From the NCBI GenBank assembly GCA_934725575.1, contig CAKVCK010000002.1:62001-126000 (forward strand): DNA of 64,000 bases. The letters run 5' to 3'. Below are positions 1 to 8,267 of this stretch, piece by piece. The DNA is from an uncultured Bacteroidales bacterium. Its GTDB lineage: Bacteria; Bacteroidota; Bacteroidia; Bacteroidales; UBA932. Under the pieces are notes generated by a model that was not told where the DNA came from, did not search any database, and worked only from the letters and a program-made list of their open reading frames with translations. Made by a program: the position numbers and the translations under genes. Every line of letters begins with the position of its first letter. The first letter of the stretch is position 1.

Positions 1-73
1 GGATCACGAGACATCCGAGAGCAAGCAGGCAGACCGCGGCGGCGATGAGGGTTATCCTGAGGCCTTTCTTCAT
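1..73 (-). CDS. ftsQ: Cell division protein FtsQ, N-terminal fragment
   Basis: Only the first 24 codons lie in the window; the gene runs off the left edge. The visible part is a short basic start (MKKGLR) followed by a hydrophobic stretch, as expected for the single membrane anchor of the bitopic divisome protein FtsQ. Its ATG overlaps the murC stop by four bases (ATGA), the usual arrangement in the dcw cluster, where ftsQ follows murC. The identification rests on position and the membrane anchor, since the POTRA and beta domains are not visible. Confidence 0.7.
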   Translation of the reverse strand, partial: MKKGLRITLIAAAVCLLALGCLVI

Positions 74-1434
74 TTCTTCAGTCTGTTTTCAAGGAGTTCG
101 GTGATAGGTGCGATGAACCTGTCGATGTTACCCGCCCCGAATGTGGCGAGCACGTCAACCGGCTCATTCTCAAGGTATGACATCAGTTCTTCCTTCTTAA
201 GAAGAACCTTTTCCGGTGCGGTAACCTTGTCGAAGATCAGTTCGGAGGTGACTCCAGGGATAGGCTCTTCCCTGGCCGGGTAGATGTCCAAAAGAATCAG
301 TTTGTCCACCTTGCTGAGGGCGGCGGCGAAATCATCGGCGAAATCCCTCGTCCTGGTGAAAAGGTGAGGCTGGAATATGGCCGTGATCTTCCTGCCAGGG
401 AATATCCCCCTCATCGAGGAGATCGCGGACGCGAGTTCCTTCGGATGGTGGGCATAGTCGTCGATGTAGGACAGGTGCGGAGTGTTGAGGTGCACGTCCA
501 GCCTGCGCTTTACTCCTGAATATGTTCCAATGGCCTGCTTGACCGCTTCCGGGGTGACACCGTGGCAGAGGCAGACCGCGGCCGCGGCCACGCTGTTCTC
601 CACGTTTACCCATCCGGGAATCCCGACTCTGATGTTCTCGATCGTGCCTCCGGGATAGACAAGGTCGAAGATGTAGTGCCCCACCTCGTCCGGCTTGGAA
701 TTGATGGCATAGTAGTCGGCGGCAGGATTGTCGTAGCTGTAGTGCAGGATCTTCGCCTTGGTGTCGTCCTCCGTGATGTCGAGACCGTATTTGACGATAA
801 GCGTGCGGCTTACCTGCGAGGCGAAGGCCTTGAACGCTTTCTGATATTCCTCAAGTGTGCCGTAGATGTCCAGATGGTCGGCGTCCATAGCCGTGATGGC
901 CGCGATCGCCGGGTGCAGCTGTAGGAATGAGCGGTCGAACTCGTCCGCCTCCGCCACCATAGTCGGAGTGTGGCTCATAAGCAGGTTCGTGCCGTAGTTC
1001 TTGGATATTCCACCAAGGAACGCCGAGCAGCCCTTCCCGCTTTCGGTCAGGATGTGCGCCACCAGAGTGCTTGTGGTGGTCTTTCCGTGTGTGCCGGCGA
1101 CCGCAAGGCAGGCCTGCCCTTCGGCCAGTTCCCCAAGCATACGGGACCTTTTCACGACCGTGTAGCCGTGCTCCATAACGTAGCTCAGCTCCTTAAGGTC
1201 TGACGGAATGGCCGGCGTATAGACGATCAGGGTCGAGGCGGTGTCCTTCGGGATGTAGTCAGGGTCGTCCTTATAGTGAACGTCAATCCCTTCTTTCTCA
1301 AGGGCGTGCGTCAACTCGGACGGGGTCCTGTCGTAGCCTGCGACAGGATAGCCTTTGAACTTATAGTATCTGGCGATGGCGCTCATCCCGATGCCGCCGA
1401 TGCCGATGAAATAAATCTTTGTGTATTTTGACAT
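70..1434 (-). CDS. murC: UDP-N-acetylmuramate--L-alanine ligase MurC
   Basis: Cytoplasmic Mur ligase that adds L-alanine to UDP-MurNAc with ATP, the first step of stem peptide synthesis. The 454-residue length fits the family. The N-terminal nucleotide-binding loop GIGGIGMSA is at residues 11-19, the ATP P-loop AGTHGKTTTS at 113-122, and a DADHLD motif lies near residue 190. It sits two bases after murG and overlaps ftsQ by four bases, so it is translated within the dcw operon. Nothing unusual is seen. Confidence 0.97.
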   Translation of the reverse strand: MSKYTKIYFIGIGGIGMSAIARYYKFKGYPVAGYDRTPSELTHALEKEGIDVHYKDDPDYIPKDTASTLIVYTPAIPSDLKELSYVMEHGYTVVKRSRMLGELAEGQACLAVAGTHGKTTTSTLVAHILTESGKGCSAFLGGISKNYGTNLLMSHTPTMVAEADEFDRSFLQLHPAIAAITAMDADHLDIYGTLEEYQKAFKAFASQVSRTLIVKYGLDITEDDTKAKILHYSYDNPAADYYAINSKPDEVGHYIFDLVYPGGTIENIRVGIPGWVNVENSVAAAAVCLCHGVTPEAVKQAIGTYSGVKRRLDVHLNTPHLSYIDDYAHHPKELASAISSMRGIFPGRKITAIFQPHLFTRTRDFADDFAAALSKVDKLILLDIYPAREEPIPGVTSELIFDKVTAPEKVLLKKEELMSYLENEPVDVLATFGAGNIDRFIAPITELLENRLKK

Positions 1435-1436
1435 AA

Positions 1437-2585
1437 CTATTCCTTGACCAATCTGTAAATCTCTTCGGCGATCTTCCCCGCCGCATCCGGAAGAGCCATC
1501 TTTCCTGCGTTCTCCTCAAGAGCCGCGATTCTTTCAGGCTGTCCCAGCAGCTCAAGCGCCGTCGGGATCATCTTCTCCATAGCGTCGGAATCCTTGACGA
1601 TCACCGCCGCATCCTTTTTCACCAGAGCCATAGCGTTGTGCGTCTGATGATCCTCCGCGACATTAGGTGATGGAATGAATATCACAGCCTTGCGTGCGGC
1701 GCAAAGCTCGGACACGGAGCTCGCTCCCGACCTTGAGATCACCACATCCGCAGCCGCGTACGCCAATTCCATCCTTCCGATGAAGTCGGAGTAATGAATA
1801 TGTTTGAGCGCCTCCGGGTTCGTTGCTTTCTGACCGGCCATAAACTCATCGACACCCGCTTTGTAATATTTCCCGCACTGCCACAGCACATCGACTCCGT
1901 CAATGCCCGGGCATCCGTCCGAGATCCATTTCTTCATACATTGGTTGAATCTGCTGCTGCCAAGGCTTCCGCCGACAATGAATATGTGCTTTCTGGAAGG
2001 GTCAAGACCATATTCCTTGATGCCTTGCTCTCTCATTTCCGGTGTGGCGGGAACTATGATGCTTCTGATCGGGTTGCCGGTCATCACTATCCTGTCGGCA
2101 GGGAAGAACCTCTCCATTCCTTCGTATGCAACGCAGATCCTCTGCACCCTTTTGCCTAACTTCTTGTTGGTCAGTCCGGCGAAACCGTTCTGCTCTTGTA
2201 TTAGAGCCGGGATTCCCATTCCGGTGGCCGCCCAGAGCAGGGGAGCGCTGGCATATCCGCCGACTCCCACGGCGATCTGGGGCTTGAACTCCCTCACGAT
2301 CTTCCTGGCTTTCCGAAGGCTCGCCAGAACCTTGAACGGCACGCAGAGGTCGTTCAGGATGTTCTTAAGGCTCAGTTGTCTCTGCAATCCGACGATCGGC
2401 AGGCCCACGATCCTGTAGCCCGCCGCCGGAACCTTCTCCATCTCCATCTTGCCCTCGGCTCCCACGAAAAGGATCTCTGTCTCAGGATTCAGCTCCTTCA
2501 ACTTGTTCGCGATCGAGACGGCCGGGAAGATGTGACCTCCCGTGCCGCCTCCGCTGATTATGACTCTAAGCGCTTTATATTCCAT
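1437..2585 (-). CDS. murG: UDP-GlcNAc:undecaprenyl-PP-MurNAc-pentapeptide GlcNAc transferase MurG
   Basis: Peripheral inner-membrane GT28 glycosyltransferase that turns lipid I into lipid II. The N-terminal glycine-rich loop SGGGTGGHIFPA follows the start directly, and the C-terminal half carries the SGASSVSEL and AEDHQTHNA segments typical of the UDP-GlcNAc site. The open frame extends upstream to a GTG at 2681, but that part overlaps the end of ftsW and reads as low-complexity peptide. The ATG at 2585, four bases after the ftsW stop, gives a 382-residue protein of normal length and is preferred. Confidence 0.96.
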   Translation of the reverse strand: MEYKALRVIISGGGTGGHIFPAVSIANKLKELNPETEILFVGAEGKMEMEKVPAAGYRIVGLPIVGLQRQLSLKNILNDLCVPFKVLASLRKARKIVREFKPQIAVGVGGYASAPLLWAATGMGIPALIQEQNGFAGLTNKKLGKRVQRICVAYEGMERFFPADRIVMTGNPIRSIIVPATPEMREQGIKEYGLDPSRKHIFIVGGSLGSSRFNQCMKKWISDGCPGIDGVDVLWQCGKYYKAGVDEFMAGQKATNPEALKHIHYSDFIGRMELAYAAADVVISRSGASSVSELCAARKAVIFIPSPNVAEDHQTHNAMALVKKDAAVIVKDSDAMEKMIPTALELLGQPERIAALEENAGKMALPDAAGKIAEEIYRLVKE

Positions 2586-2589
2586 AGTC

Positions 2590-4095
2590 CTACTCATTGT
2601 TATGGTCGTCAATCCCGTAGTCCGGGATGTCATTCTCGTGTAAAGGGACATTTCCGTCCGTTTCCGTGAGGTCATTGCCACGGCCTTCTAAGCCGCTTTC
2701 CATCTGGTCGAGGTCGTCCATCATTACGCTGACCTCATCGTTTATCTTCCTGTCGACAAGAGGCTCTGCCTTGGCGGTCTCCCTGTCGATCTTCCGCTTG
2801 GCTATCTTGCTTATTGATAGGATGATTCCGAACGCTATGCTGAACATCAGAAAGGACGAGTTGCCGTGGCTGACCATCGGCAGCGTCTGGCCGGTGAGCG
2901 GACCCATATCGCAGTTGATGAGAATGTGCATCATCGCCTGGCCGGTGATGAGCAGCACGAGTCCCGCCACAGCCGTCTTGCCGAACAGATTGTCGCAGTT
3001 CCTCACGATGATCGAGCCTCTGGCCAGAAGGCTGATGTAAAGGATGAGAATCACTATCCCGCCTATCAGTCCGTATTCCTCGACGATGAAACAGAACATA
3101 TAGTCCTCGAACATAATCGGAACCACGTACCGTTGGGTGCTCTTGCCCGGTCCCTTGCCTATAAGCCCGCCTTCCTTTATCGCCATCTTGGCGCTGATCG
3201 GCTGCTTGACATCATCCAGGGCATCCTGGAATTCCTTGCTACCGGAGGGCGATTCCGCCATAATCCGCAGTTTCTCGGCGATTCCGTCTCCTGTCAACCG
3301 GCCCAGCGCGTGGTCAAGGTGCGGGAATGGTTTCCGGCCGTCATCAAAGCAGGAGTTTATGCCGATGCAGGCCACCAAAAGCCCGACGGCGATGCCTGTC
3401 AGCGGGATCAGTTCCTTCACCTTGATCCCTCCGATCAGTATGGTGGCGAACATAATGCCTCCTATGAATATGGTGCTGGACAGACTGCCTACCATTATGC
3501 ACAGGCAGACACTTAATATCGGGAAATAGATGTAGGCTATCTTCTTGACAAGGGGCTTTTTCCAGACAGGGTGTTTCTCGGCCAGAAGGTTGGCGATGAA
3601 GAAACTGTCGTTGCGGAAGGCGTTTACGGCCCACGCAAGGTACATTATCATAGCCACCTTGACGAACTCAAAGACGTGGAACTGGAACCCGAAAAGCGAG
3701 ATCGTTCTCCAAGCGTCATTGATTTTGTTCACGGTGAGGAGCCCCAGATTCCAATTGTCTCCTTTAGCAATGACCGCAGCGAGCGCAAGCAGCAGGAGCG
3801 GTGCCATAGAGAAAATGTAGCCGAGCTGCGAGACGACCCTGAAGAAGCCAAGTTTGGGAATGGTGCAGCAGATGATGATGATCACCAGCCCCCCCACGGC
3901 CAACCCTAACTGTTCTCCGACAATCGCCATCCTGGTAGTCTTCTGTTGGATCGCCAGCAGGGAAGTGGACGAGAATATGGCCACGATGGAGAACAGGATG
4001 AGCAGGATGACAATCATCCAGACAACCTTGTCTCCTTCGAGGGAGTCAATGAAATTCCACAGATTCTTCTTCTTTTTGCTCTCGGCCATATTCAT
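2590..4095 (-). CDS. ftsW: SEDS peptidoglycan glycosyltransferase FtsW
   Basis: Polytopic membrane protein of the SEDS family that polymerises lipid II at the septum with its partner FtsI, encoded in the same cluster. About ten hydrophobic segments are visible, and the conserved C-terminal part includes GPLTGQTLPMVSHGNSS near residue 400. At 501 residues it is longer than the E. coli protein (414), because of a large loop around residues 240-320 and a hydrophilic acidic tail after about 440. The start is MNMAES; an ATG two codons later is an alternative. It begins seven bases after murD. Confidence 0.95.
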   Translation of the reverse strand: MNMAESKKKKNLWNFIDSLEGDKVVWMIVILLILFSIVAIFSSTSLLAIQQKTTRMAIVGEQLGLAVGGLVIIIICCTIPKLGFFRVVSQLGYIFSMAPLLLLALAAVIAKGDNWNLGLLTVNKINDAWRTISLFGFQFHVFEFVKVAMIMYLAWAVNAFRNDSFFIANLLAEKHPVWKKPLVKKIAYIYFPILSVCLCIMVGSLSSTIFIGGIMFATILIGGIKVKELIPLTGIAVGLLVACIGINSCFDDGRKPFPHLDHALGRLTGDGIAEKLRIMAESPSGSKEFQDALDDVKQPISAKMAIKEGGLIGKGPGKSTQRYVVPIMFEDYMFCFIVEEYGLIGGIVILILYISLLARGSIIVRNCDNLFGKTAVAGLVLLITGQAMMHILINCDMGPLTGQTLPMVSHGNSSFLMFSIAFGIILSISKIAKRKIDRETAKAEPLVDRKINDEVSVMMDDLDQMESGLEGRGNDLTETDGNVPLHENDIPDYGIDDHNNE

Positions 4096-4102
4096 TTGAA
4101 TA

Positions 4103-5443
4103 TTAAAGTCTTCTTACAGCTTCCTTGAACTTTTCGCCGCGGTCCTCGTAGCAGGTGAACAGGTCGAAGCTGGCGCAGCAAGGGCTGAGCAGCACGACAT
4201 CGCCGGCCTTAGCGAATCCGCTCGCGGCCTTGACGGCCTCGTCGGCCGAGAGGGTATCCACGATCTTGTCCTTGCCCACAATCTCCTCGAAGGCCTCGTG
4301 GAACTTATGGTTGTCAACCCCCATACACACTATGGCTTTCACCTTCTCTTTCACGAGAGGCTTAAGCACCTCGTAATCATTGCCTTTGTCGGTTCCGCCA
4401 ACGATCCAGACGATCGGTTTCCTCTGGCATTCGAGGGCGTACCAGGCAGCGTCCACGTTGGTGGCCTTGGAGTCATTGATGTAGAGCACATCCTTGATGC
4501 TGAGGACCGGTTCCAACCTGTGCTCGATAGGCTGGAACGTGGCCAAAGCCTCACGGATGGTCTTGTTGTCGATTCCCGAAGCCTTGGCGGCGAGGGCGGC
4601 GGCCATCGAGTTGTAGATGTTGTGCTTCCCGCCCAAGGCGAGCTCTTTCAGGAATATGTCGCATTCCTCCTCGCCGTATTTCACGACAATCTTGTCGTCC
4701 TTGAGGTACGCTCCCTGCTTCACCTCTGTCTTCTGGGTGAAAGGCAGACGCTTGGCCGAGAGGATGATCTTGTTCAGATGCTCGATCGTGATCTCGTCGT
4801 CAGAGTCGAAGATGAAGCAGTCCTCCGGACGGAGATTCTGCGTGAGACGGAACTTCGCCTTGACGTAGTTCTCCATCTGGTAGTCGTAACGGTCCAGATG
4901 ATCCGGGGTGATGTTCGTGATTATGGCGATGTCCGGACGGAAATCATAGCAGTTGTCAAGCTGGAAACTGCTGATCTCCAGTACATAATAGTCAAAGTGC
5001 TCGGTGGCCACCTGAAGGGCGTAGCTCTTTCCGATGTTGCCGCCAAGTCCGACATTGAGGCCTGCGTTCTGTAGCAGGTAGTAGATCAGGGAAGTAGTCG
5101 TGGTCTTGCCGTTGCTTCCGGTGACGCAGATTTTCTTCGCCGTGTCGTAGCGCCCGGCGAACTCGATCTCGGAGATGATGTGCGTGCCCTGCGCCTCAAG
5201 TTTCTTCACGATAGGCACTGAGCTTGGGATGCCCGGGCTCTTTATGACCTCATCGGCGTTGAGGATAAGCTCTTCAGTATGATGGCCTTCCTCAAAGTTG
5301 ATGTCCCATTTGCGCAGATCCTCGGCGAAATGCTCCGGAATCTTTCCGTTGTCTGAAAGGAACACGTCGAATCCTTTCACCTTGGCGAGAACGGCGGCTC
5401 CCACACCGCTTTCTCCGCCTCCTAAAACAACAATTCTGCTCAT
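4103..5443 (-). CDS. murD: UDP-N-acetylmuramoyl-L-alanine--D-glutamate ligase MurD
   Basis: Cytoplasmic ATP-dependent ligase that adds D-glutamate to UDP-MurNAc-L-Ala. The 446 residues show the N-terminal Rossmann loop VVLGGGESGVG (5-15), the P-loop GSNGKTTTT (109-117), the TPDHLDRY segment, and the C-terminal LLSPCCASFDLF block characteristic of MurD. It lies between mraY (13-base gap) and ftsW (seven-base gap) in the dcw operon. Confidence 0.97.
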   Translation of the reverse strand: MSRIVVLGGGESGVGAAVLAKVKGFDVFLSDNGKIPEHFAEDLRKWDINFEEGHHTEELILNADEVIKSPGIPSSVPIVKKLEAQGTHIISEIEFAGRYDTAKKICVTGSNGKTTTTSLIYYLLQNAGLNVGLGGNIGKSYALQVATEHFDYYVLEISSFQLDNCYDFRPDIAIITNITPDHLDRYDYQMENYVKAKFRLTQNLRPEDCFIFDSDDEITIEHLNKIILSAKRLPFTQKTEVKQGAYLKDDKIVVKYGEEECDIFLKELALGGKHNIYNSMAAALAAKASGIDNKTIREALATFQPIEHRLEPVLSIKDVLYINDSKATNVDAAWYALECQRKPIVWIVGGTDKGNDYEVLKPLVKEKVKAIVCMGVDNHKFHEAFEEIVGKDKIVDTLSADEAVKAASGFAKAGDVVLLSPCCASFDLFTCYEDRGEKFKEAVRRL

Positions 5444-5456
5444 ATCCTCAATTCTT

Positions 5457-6767
5457 TTATCTTATCTTCAACAAAGCCAGGGTGGAGACCGCCAGGATAA
5501 CCCCGATCAGCCAGAACCTTGTCACTATCTTCGCCTCCGGAATGGCGTGTACCGGTCTGGAGATCAGCGCCGGAATGCCTTCCTTCTGGTAATGGTGGTG
5601 CAGAGGAGTCATCTTGAATATTCTTCTGCCTTCACCGTATCTTTTCTTCGTGTACTTGAAGTACACTCTCTGCATAATCACCGAAAGCGACTCGACCAGG
5701 AATATTCCGCAAAGGATCGGCAGCAGCAACTCCTTTCTCATCAGGACGGCGCTCACTCCTATGATGCCACCGATTGTGAGGCTGCCCGTGTCGCCCATAA
5801 ACACCTGGGCAGGGTAGGAGTTGTACCAGAGGAATCCCATCAGCGCCCCCACGAAGGCTGACAGGAATATGGCGATTTCCCCGCTGCCAGGGATGTACAT
5901 AATATTCAAGTAGCCCGAATTGACCAGATTACCGCCCAGCCAGGCAAGGATTCCGAGCACGACACCGACGATCGCGCTGGTCCCGGCCGCGAGTCCGTCC
6001 ATCCCGTCCGTAAGGTTCGTTCCGTTGGAGCAGGCCATTATCACGACCACGATCATCAGCACGTAGATCGCCCACTTGCAGTACCATCCCCATTTCCCCT
6101 TGAACGGAGAGAACCATTTGTAGTCGAACTCGTGGTCCTTCACGAACGGGATCGTGGTCTTCGTGCTCTTGATGACATTCTCCATCTTCCATCCGGTGTC
6201 CTCGGCCACAAGCGTCTCCGTGTCTACGTTGAGCGATCCCGAGTTGCCTTGGGCGACCACATTCGCCTTTCCCGGGACAACCGGAACCTTTTCCCTGACC
6301 ACTATGTCGTCGCTGAAGCAGACCGCGAGTCCGATGACAAGGCCGAGGACGAGCTGCGAGACCAGTTTCGCCTTGGGATGCAGTCCTTCCTTATTGTGCT
6401 TGAAGACCTTGATGTAGTCATCGGCGAATCCGAGGGCTCCGCACCAGACGGTTGTCAGCAGAAGTAGCTGGATGTAGATGTTCCTAAGGTTGCAGAACAG
6501 CAGCACTGGAACCACTATCGCAAGGATGATGATGATTCCGCCCATAGTCGGAGTGCCCTTTTTCTGCATCTGTCCCTCCAGACCAAGGTCACGGATAGTC
6601 TCTCCGATCTGCTTGCGCTGGAGCCAGCGGATGATCCTGCGTCCGGCGAAGAACGAAAGAAGCATCGCCGTGACACTTGTGAGCATAGCCCTGAAGGACA
6701 GGTATGTGAAAAGCCCCTGCCCAGGGATGTCATATTGCCTTAGATATTCAAAAAGATGGTAGATCAT
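5457..6767 (-). CDS. mraY: Phospho-N-acetylmuramoyl-pentapeptide transferase MraY
   Basis: Integral membrane enzyme that transfers phospho-MurNAc-pentapeptide to undecaprenyl phosphate to form lipid I. Catalytic landmarks are ADDYIK (115-120), NLTDGMDGL (251-259), FMGDTGSL (333-340) and the HHH loop (390-392). The protein has 436 residues against about 360 in E. coli. The extra length is a hydrophilic insertion at about 155-225, a feature I recall as common in Bacteroidota. It follows murE by 15 bases. Confidence 0.97.
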   Translation of the reverse strand: MIYHLFEYLRQYDIPGQGLFTYLSFRAMLTSVTAMLLSFFAGRRIIRWLQRKQIGETIRDLGLEGQMQKKGTPTMGGIIIILAIVVPVLLFCNLRNIYIQLLLLTTVWCGALGFADDYIKVFKHNKEGLHPKAKLVSQLVLGLVIGLAVCFSDDIVVREKVPVVPGKANVVAQGNSGSLNVDTETLVAEDTGWKMENVIKSTKTTIPFVKDHEFDYKWFSPFKGKWGWYCKWAIYVLMIVVVIMACSNGTNLTDGMDGLAAGTSAIVGVVLGILAWLGGNLVNSGYLNIMYIPGSGEIAIFLSAFVGALMGFLWYNSYPAQVFMGDTGSLTIGGIIGVSAVLMRKELLLPILCGIFLVESLSVIMQRVYFKYTKKRYGEGRRIFKMTPLHHHYQKEGIPALISRPVHAIPEAKIVTRFWLIGVILAVSTLALLKIR

Positions 6768-6782
6768 CGCTTTCTTTCCTCC

Positions 6783-8267
6783 TTATTCGTTTGTGCTGAT
6801 GGTGCCGAACACTTCCGCCACGACCTCCCGCTCATCGAAATGGCGGTGCTCGGTGCCTATTATCTGGTAGGTCTCGTGCCCCTTCCCCGCAAGCAGGATC
6901 ACGGCTCCGTCCGGAGCGAAGTTGATCGCCGCGCGGATGGCCTCCTTCCTGTCGGCGATGAATATGGCCTTGGCCAATCCTTTGGCTGTGAATCCTTTCT
7001 TGATGTCGTCAAGGATGTCCTCGGTCCTTTCCGTGCGGCTGTTGTCTGAGGTGACCACGATCCTGTCAGCATATTCCTCGGCGATCTTCGCCATCTCAGG
7101 CCTCTTGGTCTTGTCCCTGTCGCCTCCGCAGCCGAACAGGCAGATGAGTTCCTTGCCGTCGTCTATGTCCTTGAGAGTCTTGAGCACGTTCTCCAAAGCG
7201 TCCGGGGTGTGGGCGTAGTCGATGACCACGGACAGTTTTCTCGGACCTCTGATCACCTCAAGCCTTCCCGGGGCCGACTCAAGGTTGCTGATGGCGACGA
7301 GGGTCTCATCCGGATCAGCGCCCACGGCGATGGCGGCGCTGTAGATCGCGAGAATATTATAGGCGTTGTGCTGGCCGATGAGCCTTGTCCAGGTCTCCCG
7401 CCCGTCAATCTTCAGCAGCATCCCCTCGAAAGTTTCCTCCATAATGCGGCAGGTGTGGTCCGCGATGCTTCTGCAGGAATATCTCACCACCTTAGCCTTG
7501 GTGTTCTGTACCATCACCTCGCCGTTCTTGTCATCGATGTTGGTGATCGCCGTGGCCGTGGCCGGAAGGTTGTCGAAGAACAGCTTCTTGCAGCGGAGAT
7601 ATTCAGCAAAGGTCTTGTGATAGTCGAGGTGGTCGTGGGTCAGGTTCGAGAATATCCCGACCTTGAACTCAAGTCCCGCCACACGCTCCTGCTCGACACC
7701 GATGGAACTGACCTCCATAAAGCAATATTCACATCCGGCCTCAACCATCTCAGCCAGAAGGGAGTTGATGGTGACAGGGTCGGCCGTCGTGTTGGCTGTC
7801 TCGCTCCGCCTTGTCCCGACGTAGTTCGCTATCGTGGACAGGAGGCCGCAGTTGTAACCCTGCGCCATAAACAGCCGGTAGAGGAGGGTCACGGTCGTGG
7901 TCTTGCCGTTGGTTCCGGTGATTCCCACGAGGGTAAGCTTCTTCGAAGGGTTGTCGAAGAAATTGGCGGCCATCATCGCGACCGCGTGGCGTGAGTTCCC
8001 GACCTTTACCAAGACAGGCGAGTTTTCTGAATATTCAGAAATCACCGGTTTGACAGCGTCCTCGTCCTCATAGACAATGGCGGCCGCCCCGGAGGCAATC
8101 GCCTTTCCGATGTAGGCGTGCCCGTCGCTGTCGTGCCCCTTGACAGCTATGAACATCGCTCCGGGAGTGACTTTCCTGGAATCGTTGCAAATGTCCGTGA
8201 TCTCAAGGCTCAGGTCTCCCCGCACCCCGATGACTCCGCTGTCCTTTATGATGTCTTCAAGTCTCAT
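6783..8267 (-). CDS. murE: UDP-MurNAc-L-Ala-D-Glu:meso-diaminopimelate ligase MurE
   Basis: Cytoplasmic Mur ligase that adds the third stem-peptide residue. The 494 residues contain the P-loop GTNGKTTT (118-125), the LTHDHLDYH segment (209-217) and the C-terminal Mur ligase domain. The motif that marks diaminopimelate-adding enzymes is normally DNPR; here it reads DNSR at 408-411, with the substrate-binding arginine kept but proline replaced by serine. meso-DAP is still the likely substrate. The gene overlaps ftsI by four bases (ATGA). Confidence 0.95.
   Translation of the reverse strand: MRLEDIIKDSGVIGVRGDLSLEITDICNDSRKVTPGAMFIAVKGHDSDGHAYIGKAIASGAAAIVYEDEDAVKPVISEYSENSPVLVKVGNSRHAVAMMAANFFDNPSKKLTLVGITGTNGKTTTVTLLYRLFMAQGYNCGLLSTIANYVGTRRSETANTTADPVTINSLLAEMVEAGCEYCFMEVSSIGVEQERVAGLEFKVGIFSNLTHDHLDYHKTFAEYLRCKKLFFDNLPATATAITNIDDKNGEVMVQNTKAKVVRYSCRSIADHTCRIMEETFEGMLLKIDGRETWTRLIGQHNAYNILAIYSAAIAVGADPDETLVAISNLESAPGRLEVIRGPRKLSVVIDYAHTPDALENVLKTLKDIDDGKELICLFGCGGDRDKTKRPEMAKIAEEYADRIVVTSDNSRTERTEDILDDIKKGFTAKGLAKAIFIADRKEAIRAAINFAPDGAVILLAGKGHETYQIIGTEHRHFDEREVVAEVFGTISTNE

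Noticed and set aside
2586..2681. Upstream GTG start for murG
   Set aside because: The extra 32 codons lie inside the ftsW C terminus and do not resemble MurG; the glycine-rich loop is expected near the N terminus.
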